Source: Chloroflexota bacterium (GTDB taxonomy: Bacteria; Chloroflexota; Limnocylindria; Limnocylindrales; CSP1-4). From it: a stretch of DNA of 45,383 nucleotides. The translations under genes were made by a program, and so were the position numbers. Positions 1 to 7,386 of this stretch are shown here, in pieces. How positions within the stretch are numbered: the first letter of the stretch is position 1; every line of letters begins with the position of its first letter. The stretch covers positions 1 to 45,383 of the forward strand of contig JAKOQS010000256.1 of NCBI GenBank assembly GCA_029778235.1, in the 5' to 3' direction. The notes below the pieces were generated by a model. The model searched no databases. It worked only from the letters and a program-made list of their open reading frames with translations, and had not been told where the DNA came from.

Positions 1-408
1 CCCTGGGCGGCGCTCCTCGAGGTCACCAGGGTGTCGGTCGGGATCGGGACCGTCGTCCTCGTCGCGACCCTCGTCGCGTCGCTCTTCGTCGAACGCGCGT
101 GGTGCCGCTACGCCTGCCCGCTCGGCGCCGCGACCGGGCTCGTGTCGCGCTTCAGCCCCGTCCGCCTCGAGCGCGTCGAGGCCGCCTGCACGTCCTGCGG
201 CGCCTGCGACCGGGCCTGCCCGATGGGCCTGGAGATCGCGGCGGCGACGCGGATCGTCTCGCGCGACTGCACCGGCTGCCTGGAGTGCGTCGAGGCCTGC
301 CCCCGGGCCGGCGCCCTCGACCTGCGGGCCGGCCTGCCGGTCCTCCCCACCGTCGCATTCCTCCCGAGGCGACCCGCGGACCCGGCGCCCGCGCGCGCCG
401 AGAGCTGA
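1..408 (+). CDS. Membrane polyferredoxin, NapH/RdxA-like 4Fe-4S protein (5' partial)
   Basis: The reading frame is open at the left edge, so only the C-terminal part is present. A hydrophobic segment (IGTVVLVATLVASLFV) leads into the WCRYACPLGA motif, typical of membrane-bound NapH, NosR and RdxA/CcoG-type polyferredoxins, where cysteines after a transmembrane helix begin the cluster region. Two ferredoxin-like motifs follow, CTSCGACDRACPMG and CTGCLECVEACP, enough for two 4Fe-4S clusters. The family passes electrons between the quinone pool or membrane and a partner enzyme; which partner cannot be told here. The next gene begins 15 bases downstream and is probably co-transcribed. GTG at 31 could be read as a start, but the open frame upstream and the loss of earlier membrane helices make a truncated larger protein more likely. 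Confidence 0.8.
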   Translation, partial: PWAALLEVTRVSVGIGTVVLVATLVASLFVERAWCRYACPLGAATGLVSRFSPVRLERVEAACTSCGACDRACPMGLEIAAATRIVSRDCTGCLECVEACPRAGALDLRAGLPVLPTVAFLPRRPADPAPARAES

Positions 409-423
409 CCCGGAGGTCACGAC

Positions 424-834
424 ATGCGTGTCAAGCCGTTCGCGTTCGGCGTCCTCGTCATCGCCCTCTTCGCGGGCACCGTGGGCGTCGCCATGGCGGC
501 GGGTGCCTGGCAGTCGACCGGCCGGTCGGGCGCCGGGATGGGTGCGGGAGACGGCTCCGGCGGGGGCCAGGGGTCCGAGCGGGCCATGCCCGCCACCATC
601 GCCGACCCCGTGGAGGTCAAGGGATGGATGGCGGTCGGCGACGTGGCCGCGGCGACGGGCATCGACCTCGCCGAGATCCTCGGTGCATTCGACCTGCCCG
701 CGGACACGCCACCCACCACGGCGCTCAAGGACCTCGAGAGCGACACGTTCAGCGTCGCGAGCCTGCGCGACTGGCTTGACACGCGCAGCGGTCAGGCGCC
801 GGGAACGAGTCCCGACGGAGGCTCGGCGCCCTGA
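424..834 (+). CDS. Small secreted or membrane-anchored protein paired with the polyferredoxin
   Basis: This 136-residue protein has a clear signal peptide or anchor (hydrophobic residues about 8-27 ending VAMAAGA), a Gly/Ser-rich linker, and a compact domain at about residues 60-120 beginning DPVEVKGWMAVGDVAAATG and ending SLRDWLD. I recall such domains next to or fused to membrane 4Fe-4S proteins, but I cannot name a characterised function. It starts at ATG 424 with GGAGG just upstream. The 15-base gap from the polyferredoxin gene implies one transcript. A role at the outer face of the membrane beside the iron-sulfur protein is inference. No cysteines or obvious metal ligands are visible. 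Confidence 0.6.
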   Translation: MRVKPFAFGVLVIALFAGTVGVAMAAGAWQSTGRSGAGMGAGDGSGGGQGSERAMPATIADPVEVKGWMAVGDVAAATGIDLAEILGAFDLPADTPPTTALKDLESDTFSVASLRDWLDTRSGQAPGTSPDGGSAP

Positions 835-836
835 CC

Positions 837-858
837 CCGTCCCGCCCGCGCGGGACGG
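837..858. terminator. Hairpin between convergent genes
   Basis: A perfect 9-bp stem (837-845 with 850-858) closes a 4-base loop immediately after the stop at 834 and before the end of the convergent methyltransferase gene. No T-run follows, which is usual in this GC-rich DNA. It could stop transcription from either side. Confidence 0.5.
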
Positions 859-932
859 CCGGTCGCGCGGACGCGGGGGCGGGTCCCGCGCGCCCGACTG
901 CCACGGCCGGATCCGCGAGCCTGCGGGCGGGA

Positions 933-1556
933 TCAGTCGGGCCGGCGGACGGCCCGCATGACCGCGTCCACGGCGGCGGGCCCGTCGGGGCGAGGACGCT
1001 CGACCGCGTCGGACCGCACCACGTCGAACCCGGCGAGCCCGCGGGCGATCTCCTCGGCGGTGACGAGCACCGCCGGATCCCGCGGCCCTGGGGCCCCGTG
1101 CTCGAGGTTCAGCGGGTGATGCGCGACGACGAGGAGCGTCCCGCCCGGCGCGACGGCGTCGGCCGCTCGCGCGTACACGACGCGGCGCTCGTCCTCGGGC
1201 AGCTGGATGAAGACGAGGCAGACGAGGTCGAAGGCGCGGGCCGGCGGGGTCCAGCCGAGCAGGTCGCGGAGCCGCCAATCCACCTCGACGCCCATGCGCG
1301 TCGCGAGGCCGCGCGCACGGTCGAGCGCGACCTGTGAGAAGTCCACCGCCGTGACGCGCCATCCGCGTCCCGCCAGCCAGACGGCGTTCCGGCCGTCGCC
1401 CGTGCCGAGGTCGAGTGCGCGCCCGGGCGCGAGCGACCCCAGCTCCTCGACGAGCGTCGGATCGGGATCCGGCGACTCGATCGGCTCGCGCGCCGCGTGC
1501 CGCTCGTCCCACATCTGCTGGCGCGTCCGCTCGACGCCCTCGTCACCGGTCGCCAT
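933..1556 (-). CDS. Class I SAM-dependent methyltransferase
   Basis: This 207-residue protein has the Rossmann methyltransferase motif I ALDLGTGDGRNAVWLA, the acidic end of strand 2 (VTAVDFS), and motif LVCLVFIQLPEDE before a glycine-turn (VAPGGTLLVVAHH). It resembles the TehB/UbiE-like small methyltransferases; the substrate is unknown. I place the start at ATG 1556 because AAGGAGGG lies five bases upstream; a longer frame exists upstream but overlaps the kinase gene. The start lies 14 bases inside the 3' end of the histidine kinase gene, so it is probably the last gene of the regulator-kinase operon and translationally coupled. Whether it has anything to do with that signalling pathway is not known. 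Confidence 0.8.
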   Translation of the reverse strand: MATGDEGVERTRQQMWDERHAAREPIESPDPDPTLVEELGSLAPGRALDLGTGDGRNAVWLAGRGWRVTAVDFSQVALDRARGLATRMGVEVDWRLRDLLGWTPPARAFDLVCLVFIQLPEDERRVVYARAADAVAPGGTLLVVAHHPLNLEHGAPGPRDPAVLVTAEEIARGLAGFDVVRSDAVERPRPDGPAAVDAVMRAVRRPD

Positions 1557-2712
1557 CCGGCCCTCCTTCTCGCCCCTCGTTCGGACCGGTCCTCGCCGCC
1601 GTGGTCCCGGCTCCCGCGAGCTCCATCCAGAAGACCGCGCCGTGCGGCTCGGCTGCATCCACGCCCACGGTCCCGCCCTGGGCCTCGACGAGCGCCTTCA
1701 CGATGCTGAGCCCCAGGCCCGTGGTGGCGGCGGCGCGATCCCGCGACGGGTCGGCCTGATAGAAGCGGTCGAAGACGCGCGCCTTGTCCTCCTCGGGGAT
1801 CCCGGGACCCGTGTCGCGCACGGCGAGACGCACGCGAGCGCCCGGGGCGGCCGAGCCCTCGATCGACACCTCCGCGCCCGGAGGGACATGGCGGAGCGCG
1901 TTGTCCACGAGCGCGGCGAGGACCTGCTGCAGGCGGTCCGGGTCCCCCCGCGCGGCGAGCCCGCTGGGGAGGGACACCTGCAGGGCGGCGCCGGCTGCCA
2001 GCGCCCGCGCGCCGAAGTCGCGGACGACGATCGCGACGAGCGTGCCGACATCGACGTCTTCCTGCCGGAGAGGCAGCTGCCCGGCCTCGGCCAGGCTGAT
2101 CGTCCGCAGGTCGTCCACGATCCGCGCCAGGAGGCGCGACTGCGAGCGGATCGTCTCGAGGTGGCGGTCGTCGTGTTCGTAGACCCCGTCGAGCACCGCG
2201 CTCGCGGTCGCGTCGATCACCGCGAGCGGCGTCTTGAGCTCGTGCACCACGTCCTGGAAGAACCTGCGCCGGGAGGCCTCCGCCTCCTCGAGCTCGGCCG
2301 CCATCGTGTCGAACGACCGTCCCAGAGAGCCGATCTCGTCCTGCCTGCCTGCCAGGCCCGACCGGCGGTCGAGCTCGCCGTGCGCCACCGCGTCCGCGGC
2401 CGCGCGGAGGCGCTCCAGGGGCGTCGCGATCCGCTGGGCGAGGAGCACACCGACGATCGACGCGATGGCGGCGGCGACCACCGCGACCACGATGATCGCG
2501 ACGATCGTGTCCTGCTGGACCTGCTGTGCGTGGATCCCGGCCCCGGGGCCCGGGCCGTTGCCGCCCCCCTGGCCGCCTCCCGCGCCGGGCCCCACCCCGA
2601 CGATCTGCGCGAACCCCCGCCCGACGATGACGGGCGTGGCGATCGCGACCGCGGCGGCCGTGATCAGCGCCACCGCGGCGAAGGCGGCGGCCAGCCGGAC
2701 CAGCAGGCTCAC
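1543..2712 (-). CDS. Sensor histidine kinase with HAMP domain
   Basis: The protein has 389 residues. A membrane helix at about residues 5-30 is followed by a very short extracytoplasmic loop rich in Gly and Pro, a second helix (about 69-93), a HAMP domain (94-147), a HisKA domain with H-box FFQDVVHELKTPL (phospho-acceptor His157), and an ATPase domain with N-box VLAALVDNALRH and G-boxes DTGPGIP and TTGLGLSIVKALV. The loop of about 40 residues is too small for a folded ligand-binding domain, so the signal may be sensed in the membrane or through a partner. It starts at GTG 2712, overlapping the response-regulator stop by four bases (GTGA). The methyltransferase gene overlaps its 3' end. Confidence 0.93.
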   Translation of the reverse strand: MSLLVRLAAAFAAVALITAAAVAIATPVIVGRGFAQIVGVGPGAGGGQGGGNGPGPGAGIHAQQVQQDTIVAIIVVAVVAAAIASIVGVLLAQRIATPLERLRAAADAVAHGELDRRSGLAGRQDEIGSLGRSFDTMAAELEEAEASRRRFFQDVVHELKTPLAVIDATASAVLDGVYEHDDRHLETIRSQSRLLARIVDDLRTISLAEAGQLPLRQEDVDVGTLVAIVVRDFGARALAAGAALQVSLPSGLAARGDPDRLQQVLAALVDNALRHVPPGAEVSIEGSAAPGARVRLAVRDTGPGIPEEDKARVFDRFYQADPSRDRAAATTGLGLSIVKALVEAQGGTVGVDAAEPHGAVFWMELAGAGTTAARTGPNEGREGGPDGDR

Positions 2713-3440
2713 GGCCGGGCCGCCCGGTATCCGACGCCTCGGACCGTCTCGACGTACTGGCCGCCGTCCGGGCGGGGTCCCAGCTTGCGCCGCAGGTTCT
2801 TCACGTGGCTGTCCATCGTCCGGTCGAAGGCGTCGAACGACTCCCCGAAGACGAGCTCGCCGAGCTGCTCGCGGGTGAGGACGAGTCCCGGGCGGTCCGA
2901 CAGGGCGACGAGCAGGTCGAACTCGACCCGCGTGAGCGGCAGCGCGGCCTCGCCGCGTCGGACCTCGCGTGCCGCGGTGTCCACCGTCAGGTCGAAGAAG
3001 GCGCGCCCGGCCGGTGCGTCCGTGACGTCCCCCGACGCGACGGTCCTGGCGCCGTCGACGCGAGCGTCGCCGCTGCTCGCCGTCCTGCGCAGCACCGCGC
3101 CGACACGGGCGACGAGCTCGCGCGGCTCGAACGGCTTCGTGAGGTAGTCGTCCGCCCCGATCTCGAGGCCGGCGACGCGGTCGATGACGTCGTCGCGAGC
3201 GGTGAGCAGGATCACCGCCGCCGGCGAGCCGGCCGCGCGGAGCTCGCGGAGGACGTCGAAGCCCGACCGGCGGGGGAGCATGACGTCGAGCACGATCAGG
3301 TCGGGCGCCTCCGCACGCGCCCGCTCGATCGCGGCGTCGCCGTCGGAGGCCGTGGAGACGACGTGGCCCTCGCGCGCGAGGTACGCCCGCACCACGTCCA
3401 CGATGCGGGGCTCGTCGTCGACGACGAGGATCCGTGCCAT
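2709..3440 (-). CDS. OmpR/PhoB-family response regulator
   Basis: This 243-residue regulator has a receiver domain at residues 1-115, with acidic pair Asp8-Asp9, phospho-acceptor Asp52 in LIVLDVMLP, switch Thr80 and Lys102 in DYLTKPF, and a C-terminal winged helix ending VRGVGYRAARP, typical of the OmpR/PhoB DNA-binding domain. It starts at ATG 3440, which begins the canonical MARILVVDDEP; no clear ribosome site precedes it. A GTG at 3458 would add six residues but lies within a hairpin. It pairs with the kinase immediately downstream. The 18-bp hairpin just upstream separates it from the secreted-protein gene at 3512-4093, which could be its target or its sensor partner. Confidence 0.93.
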   Translation of the reverse strand: MARILVVDDEPRIVDVVRAYLAREGHVVSTASDGDAAIERARAEAPDLIVLDVMLPRRSGFDVLRELRAAGSPAAVILLTARDDVIDRVAGLEIGADDYLTKPFEPRELVARVGAVLRRTASSGDARVDGARTVASGDVTDAPAGRAFFDLTVDTAAREVRRGEAALPLTRVEFDLLVALSDRPGLVLTREQLGELVFGESFDAFDRTMDSHVKNLRRKLGPRPDGGQYVETVRGVGYRAARP

Positions 3441-3451
3441 CGGACGAGGAT

Positions 3452-3496
3452 GACGCACCGGACCGGGCCGTGTCGAACGGCCCGGTCCGGTGCGTC
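3452..3496 (-). terminator. Perfect 18-bp hairpin between secreted-protein gene and response regulator
   Basis: Positions 3452-3469 and 3479-3496 are exact inverted complements around a 9-base loop (3470-3478). The hairpin starts 15 bases after the stop codon of the upstream gene and ends 11 bases before the regulator ATG, leaving no room for a usual leader. No T-tract follows on the minus strand. It may be a terminator, a partial terminator setting lower regulator/kinase expression, or an RNA-stabilising 3' end. Confidence 0.65.
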
Positions 3497-3511
3497 CCGG
3501 TGTCCGCTGCG

Positions 3512-4093
3512 TCAGGGCTGCGCGGTGCCGGTCGCCTGCCCGCTGCCGTCACAGGCGCCGTTGCGCGCACCGTTCCCGGCACCGCGGCCCTGGCGGCCGC
3601 CCGCTCCCTGGCCCTGCCCGGCACCGCGACCCTGGCCGGCCGCCTGGTCCGGGCCGGCGCCGACGGCCGCGCCGCGCATCCCGCCGGTCGTCGTGCGGTA
3701 GACCATGTCCTTCGCCCGGACCTCGAGGTTCGCCTTCAGGTCCGCCGCCTCGGCGGCGGTGAGAGCGCCGGCGGCCACGCGCGCGTCGATCCGGGACGAC
3801 CACTGGTCGCGCAGGGCTGAGATCAGGCGCGTCGGGTCGATGGCCTTCGCCTCCGCGATCTGCGCGAGCGAGGCTCCTGCCTGGCGCTGCGCCCGGACCT
3901 CCGCCCGCGTCATCCCGAGGATGTCGGCGACGACACTCCCGGCGTTCCCGGTGGCCGTCGCCGGGCCCTGCCCGGCCGCGCCCGGCGCCGCCGGTCCCTG
4001 CCCCTGGCCGTGAGGACCGGCCGCCGCGACGGTCGCCGCGAGGGCGAGGACCATGAGGCCCGCCACCCCGAGCGAGCCGATCAGCTTCTTCAT
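3512..4093 (-). CDS. Secreted Gly/Gln-rich protein with DUF2680-like region
   Basis: The product is 193 residues with a clean signal peptide (MKKLIGSLGVAGLMVLALAA, likely cleavage after VAAA). The middle region from VVADILGMTRAEVRAQRQAG to about LEVRAKDMVYR is helical and resembles DUF2680/YckD-type repeats (two short helical units built around 'G-x-S-L-A-Q-I-A' and 'G-A-L-T-A-A-E-A'). The C-terminal third is low-complexity, rich in Gly, Gln and Arg. AGGAGA lies well placed before ATG 4093. Proteins of this type are exported and of unknown function. Its position directly ahead of a two-component system suggests it is either regulated by, or a sensory accessory for, that system; this is inference. 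Confidence 0.7.
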   Translation of the reverse strand: MKKLIGSLGVAGLMVLALAATVAAAGPHGQGQGPAAPGAAGQGPATATGNAGSVVADILGMTRAEVRAQRQAGASLAQIAEAKAIDPTRLISALRDQWSSRIDARVAAGALTAAEAADLKANLEVRAKDMVYRTTTGGMRGAAVGAGPDQAAGQGRGAGQGQGAGGRQGRGAGNGARNGACDGSGQATGTAQP

Positions 4094-4169
4094 CGTGGGA
4101 TCTCCTGCTGTCTGCCTTGCCGCGGCTGCCGGCCGTGCCGGGCCCGTCGGCGATCCCACTGTCGGGTCC

Positions 4170-4194
4170 GTGCGTGGAGTCAGAGTGGACGCAC
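4170..4194. promoter_or_regulatory. Inverted repeat upstream of the secreted-protein gene
   Basis: GTGCGT at 4170-4175 and ACGCAC at 4189-4194 form a 6-bp inverted repeat with a 13-base spacer, 77 bases upstream of ATG 4093. The string GACGCACCG also occurs in the hairpin at 3452-3496. It could be a binding site for the nearby response regulator, but a 6-bp arm in GC-rich DNA can arise by chance. I see nothing else in 4094-4292. Confidence 0.2.
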
Positions 4195-4292
4195 CGTGGA
4201 GGTCGCGTGGGCATGCGGCCGGCCGGGACCGATGCTGCGACCGGCGACGGAAGAGGCCGCGTCCGGTCGCGAGGCCGCGAGCCGAGGCAGCC

Positions 4293-4871
4293 TCAGGCCC
4301 GTGGTTCGCTCTCCCAGCGATCACCGGGCGGGCGGAACGACGCGAACGCGTCGAGGATCGCATCCGCGTCGGCGGAGACGACGATGGCGTCGCGGTGCGC
4401 CGGGGTGACGTATCCCTCGGTGACGGAGAGGTCGAGCCAGCCGAGGAGAAGCTGCCAGTACCCGCCGACGTCCAGCAGGCCGGTCGGCCGATCGTGCAGG
4501 CCCAGCTGCGCCCAGGAGAGCACCTCGGCGATCTCGTCGAGCGTGCCGATCCCGCCCGGCAGGGCGATGAACCCGTCCGACAGCTCCACCATGGCCGACT
4601 TGCGCTCGGCCAGCGATCCGACGACCACCAGGCGCGTGAGCCCCGGGTGCGCGAGCTCGCGGTCCACGAGCCGGCGGGGGATGACGCCGACGACCTCGCC
4701 GCCCGCCGCGAGCGCGGCGTCCGCCACGGCTCCCATCAGGCCGACCCGCCCCCCGCCCGTGACGAGGCCGAGGCCGCGTGCGGCGAGGGTCGCGCCGAGC
4801 TGTCGGGCCGCCTCCCGGTGGCGCGGATCGACCCCGGGCGTGGCGCCGCAGAAGACCGCGATCCGTCCCAT
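4293..4871 (-). CDS. LOG family protein (TIGR00730-type nucleoside 5'-monophosphate phosphoribohydrolase)
   Basis: The 192-residue protein shows the family signature: N-terminal IAVFCGATPG, VTGGGRVGLMGAVADAAL with the GGGxxGxMG loop, and the active-site motif ALPGGIGTLDEIAEVLSW. LOG-family enzymes release the base from cytokinin-type or other nucleoside 5'-monophosphates; the bacterial role is often nucleotide salvage or housekeeping. Length agrees with the family (about 180-200 residues). ATG 4871 is preceded by GATACT six bases upstream, so it may be translated from a leaderless mRNA. It is divergent from the subtilase gene with an 80-base intergenic region. Confidence 0.9.
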   Translation of the reverse strand: MGRIAVFCGATPGVDPRHREAARQLGATLAARGLGLVTGGGRVGLMGAVADAALAAGGEVVGVIPRRLVDRELAHPGLTRLVVVGSLAERKSAMVELSDGFIALPGGIGTLDEIAEVLSWAQLGLHDRPTGLLDVGGYWQLLLGWLDLSVTEGYVTPAHRDAIVVSADADAILDAFASFRPPGDRWESEPRA

Positions 4872-4877
4872 GGCCCA

Positions 4878-4883
4878 AGTATC
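4878..4883 (-). promoter_or_regulatory. -10 box of leaderless LOG gene
   Basis: On the minus strand GATACT (four of six matches to TATAAT) ends six bases before ATG 4871, putting the expected transcription start at or beside the start codon. No ribosome-binding site is visible. Confidence 0.45.
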
Positions 4884-4951
4884 CCCCTGCCGAGGCCCCG
4901 CACGGGGGCGGCGGTACCATCAGTCGGTCACCACCCGTCGCAGGGATCCGC

Positions 4952-6805
4952 ATGACCCGTTCCGGCCATGGTGCCGCTCGTGCCCGCGGTGTCGTCGCAT
5001 CCGCCGCCGCCCTCGTCGCACTCATCGCCCTCGCCGTCCCCGCGCCGCCCGCCTTCGCGGCCCCGCGGTTCCAGGCCGTGGGGGGGACGGTGCGCCTCCT
5101 CGCGCCCGTCGGCTCGATCGCCCCGTTCCCGGCCGCGCGCGTCGTCCGGTCCTTCCCGGGCGGCACGGTGGCGATCGACGTCCCGGCCGCGCGCGCCGCC
5201 GAGGCGTACGCGGCCCTCGTGACGCGCCACGGACCGGGCACCGTGCGCGTGGACCCGATCCTTCGCGCCGTCGCGGACCACGTCCCAACCGACCCACTCT
5301 GGCCCGAGGCGTGGGGGCCCGCCCGCGTCGGGATGCCGGCCGCGTGGGGCGTCTCCCTCGGCTCGCCGGACGTCGTCATCGCGGTCCTCGACACGGGCGT
5401 GGACGCGGCGCCGGACCTCGAAGGGGCGCTGCTCCCCGGCCACGACGTGCGGACCGGCGGCGAGGCATCGGCCGACCCGGAGGGTCACGGGACCGTCGTC
5501 GCGCAGGTGGCGGCCGCGCGCATCGACAACGGCGTCGGCGCCGCCGGGATCTGCCCGCGCTGCTCGATCCTGCCCGTGACCATCGCCGACGCGACGGGGA
5601 CGGCGCGCGCCTCGGACGTCGCGACCGGCATCGTCTGGGCGACGGACCACGGGGCGACCATCGTGAACATCAGCTACGCGGGCGAGGCGGCGCCGGAGTC
5701 ACTCGTGGAGGTGCAGCGCGCCGTCGCGTACGCGCGCTCCGCGGGCGTGAGCGTCGTCGCGGGCGCCGGCAACGACGGGACCGATGCGCGCCGGTATCCC
5801 GCGGCGCTGCCCGGCGTGCTGTCGGTCGCCTGGACGGACGAGAGCGACTCCCTCGATCCGGACTCGTCCTTCGGGACGTGGGTGGACCTCGCGGCGCCGG
5901 GGGTCGCGGCCACACAGCTGGACGCCGCGCGCTGGCTGCAGAGCAGCGGAACGTCCGTCTCCTCGCCGATGGTCGCGGGCGCGCTCGCCCTCCTCGCGGC
6001 CGCCGCACCGTCGTCCACGATGGCCGAACGTGAGACCGCGGTCCTCTCGACCACGGCCGCCGTCTCGCCCGCGGGCGCGATCGCTGGCGGTCGGCTGGAC
6101 GTCCCCGCCGCCCTGGCGGCGCTCGGCTCGAAGGTGGTCCCGCCGGCCCAGTCGGTCGACGGCGCGCCGGTCATCGCGTTCACCGCGCCGGCGCGAGCCG
6201 TCACCTACACGCGGGCAGCGACCGCGAAGATCGCGTGGAGCGAGTCGCTCCTCGCCGGCGAGTCCGTGGCGTCGCGGACGGTGACGCAGGAGATGACGCC
6301 GGTGATCGACGGAGCGTGCGACGGCGCGGCCTGGGGTCCGGACGGGGACCCGGCGCTCGCCCAGCCCGGCGCGTCCACCTCCGGCCGCCTGGCGGATGCG
6401 ACGTGCTACCGCTGGCGCGTCGACATCGCGGACGGCAGCGGCCGGACCGCGTCGGCGACCTCGCGGGTCGTGTTCGTCGACCGCGTGAAGCCGGCGATCC
6501 GTCCCGTCGCGCCGAAGAAGCTCACCCGGACGTCGAAGCAGGAGCTCTCGTTCCGGTGGCGGCTCGACGACGGGACCGCCGGTTCCGGCGTCGCTCGCGA
6601 CCTCACGATCGTCACGTACCAGGGCCGCGTCTCCGGGTCCTCGTGCGTCGGCTGGAAGACGTGGCGGACGAAGAAGGTCCCCGCGGGGACCACCGAGGAC
6701 GCCTACCTGGCGACGGGGCCGGTCTGCGTCCGCATCCGGATCACGGCCGTGGACGCCGCGGGCAACGCGACGACGACCACGCTCCCAGCGTACCTCCACC
6801 GCTGA
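4952..6805 (+). CDS. Secreted subtilisin-like serine protease (S8)
   Basis: The 617-residue protein has a signal peptide (hydrophobic residues about 13-36, ending AFA-AP), an I9-like prodomain (about 40-106), and an S8 peptidase domain with catalytic Asp147 (AVLDTGVD), His179 (DPEGHGTVVA) and Ser335 (SSGTSVSSPMVAGALAL), plus oxyanion Asn274 (GAGN). About 240 residues follow the peptidase and look like two beta-rich Ig/fibronectin-type modules (TAPARAVTYTRAATAKIAW onward, and RVVFVDRVKPAIRP onward), probably for binding or anchoring. I choose ATG 4952 because it directly precedes the signal peptide. Cys201 and Cys204 lie in the peptidase domain and may form a disulfide or bind metal. Likely an extracellular protein-degrading enzyme. 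Confidence 0.92.
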   Translation: MTRSGHGAARARGVVASAAALVALIALAVPAPPAFAAPRFQAVGGTVRLLAPVGSIAPFPAARVVRSFPGGTVAIDVPAARAAEAYAALVTRHGPGTVRVDPILRAVADHVPTDPLWPEAWGPARVGMPAAWGVSLGSPDVVIAVLDTGVDAAPDLEGALLPGHDVRTGGEASADPEGHGTVVAQVAAARIDNGVGAAGICPRCSILPVTIADATGTARASDVATGIVWATDHGATIVNISYAGEAAPESLVEVQRAVAYARSAGVSVVAGAGNDGTDARRYPAALPGVLSVAWTDESDSLDPDSSFGTWVDLAAPGVAATQLDAARWLQSSGTSVSSPMVAGALALLAAAAPSSTMAERETAVLSTTAAVSPAGAIAGGRLDVPAALAALGSKVVPPAQSVDGAPVIAFTAPARAVTYTRAATAKIAWSESLLAGESVASRTVTQEMTPVIDGACDGAAWGPDGDPALAQPGASTSGRLADATCYRWRVDIADGSGRTASATSRVVFVDRVKPAIRPVAPKKLTRTSKQELSFRWRLDDGTAGSGVARDLTIVTYQGRVSGSSCVGWKTWRTKKVPAGTTEDAYLATGPVCVRIRITAVDAAGNATTTTLPAYLHR

Positions 6806-6893
6806 CGGGATCCCTCGGCCCGCCGTCGGTCACCCGCGCCGGCGGATGCCGGGTGGTCCGTCGGACGCGGCCGGCGGGCTCGCGGGCTCCACC

Positions 6894-7196
6894 TCAGTAG
6901 CGGAAGTTCGAGATCTGCTTGCGGTTGCCGAACAGCCCGCCGCCCCAGGTCCCCACGTCCACCACGAGCGCGCAGATCAGCACGAGGATCGAGAGAACGT
7001 CGAACCCCGTGGGGGCGAACAGCGCGAAGAAGAACGTGGTCCACGGGACGAACAGGAACCCGAGCAGGAGCCAGATCGGCGATCCGAACGAGGCGTTCCA
7101 GCCAGCCTGGTCGTTGTACCAGCCCGCGAGGACGAGGACCCGCGGGACGACCGCGGCGAGGACGGCGATGATGCAGCCCACTGACCAACCTCCCAT
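6894..7196 (-). CDS. Small three-helix membrane protein, function unknown
   Basis: A product of 100 residues from ATG 7196 with three hydrophobic stretches: IIAVLAAVVPRVLVLAGW, IWLLLGFLFVPWTTFFFALF, and VLSILVLICALVVDVG, then a charged tail GNRKQISNFRY. The start is uncertain: a GTG at 7232 would add 12 residues. I prefer 7196 because a possible -10 box lies at 7236-7241, which would put the transcript start inside the longer version. I do not recognise a named family. It is convergent with the subtilase gene, and the 88 bases between them contain no strong hairpin. Confidence 0.6.
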   Translation of the reverse strand: MGGWSVGCIIAVLAAVVPRVLVLAGWYNDQAGWNASFGSPIWLLLGFLFVPWTTFFFALFAPTGFDVLSILVLICALVVDVGTWGGGLFGNRKQISNFRY

Positions 7197-7235
7197 CCGT
7201 GCCGGCCCCAGCCGGATCGGTGCCGTCGTCACACG

Positions 7236-7241
7236 AGTGTA
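7236..7241 (-). promoter_or_regulatory. Possible -10 box for the small membrane protein
   Basis: TACACT (TANNNT form) on the minus strand would start RNA near 7229, giving a leader of about 33 bases before ATG 7196. No recognisable -35 is seen. Confidence 0.25.
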
Positions 7242-7333
7242 GCCCCCGGCCCGCGGCGCGTGATCCCCTGGGGCGGGGCCCTGGGGGCCCGGCCGCTGCT
7301 CGGATCGACCACATCGGGCGGCCCACGGCCCGC

Positions 7334-7339
7334 TAGCAT
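7334..7339 (+). promoter_or_regulatory. Possible -10 box for the potassium channel gene
   Basis: TAGCAT at 7334-7339 would start RNA near 7346, about 41 bases ahead of ATG 7387, leaving room for the GAGGAGGGG ribosome site. The -35 region is not recognisable. Confidence 0.3.
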
Positions 7340-7386
7340 GGCGCCGATGTCGGGTGGCGACCAGCGCGCGGAGAGGAGGGGACCGG

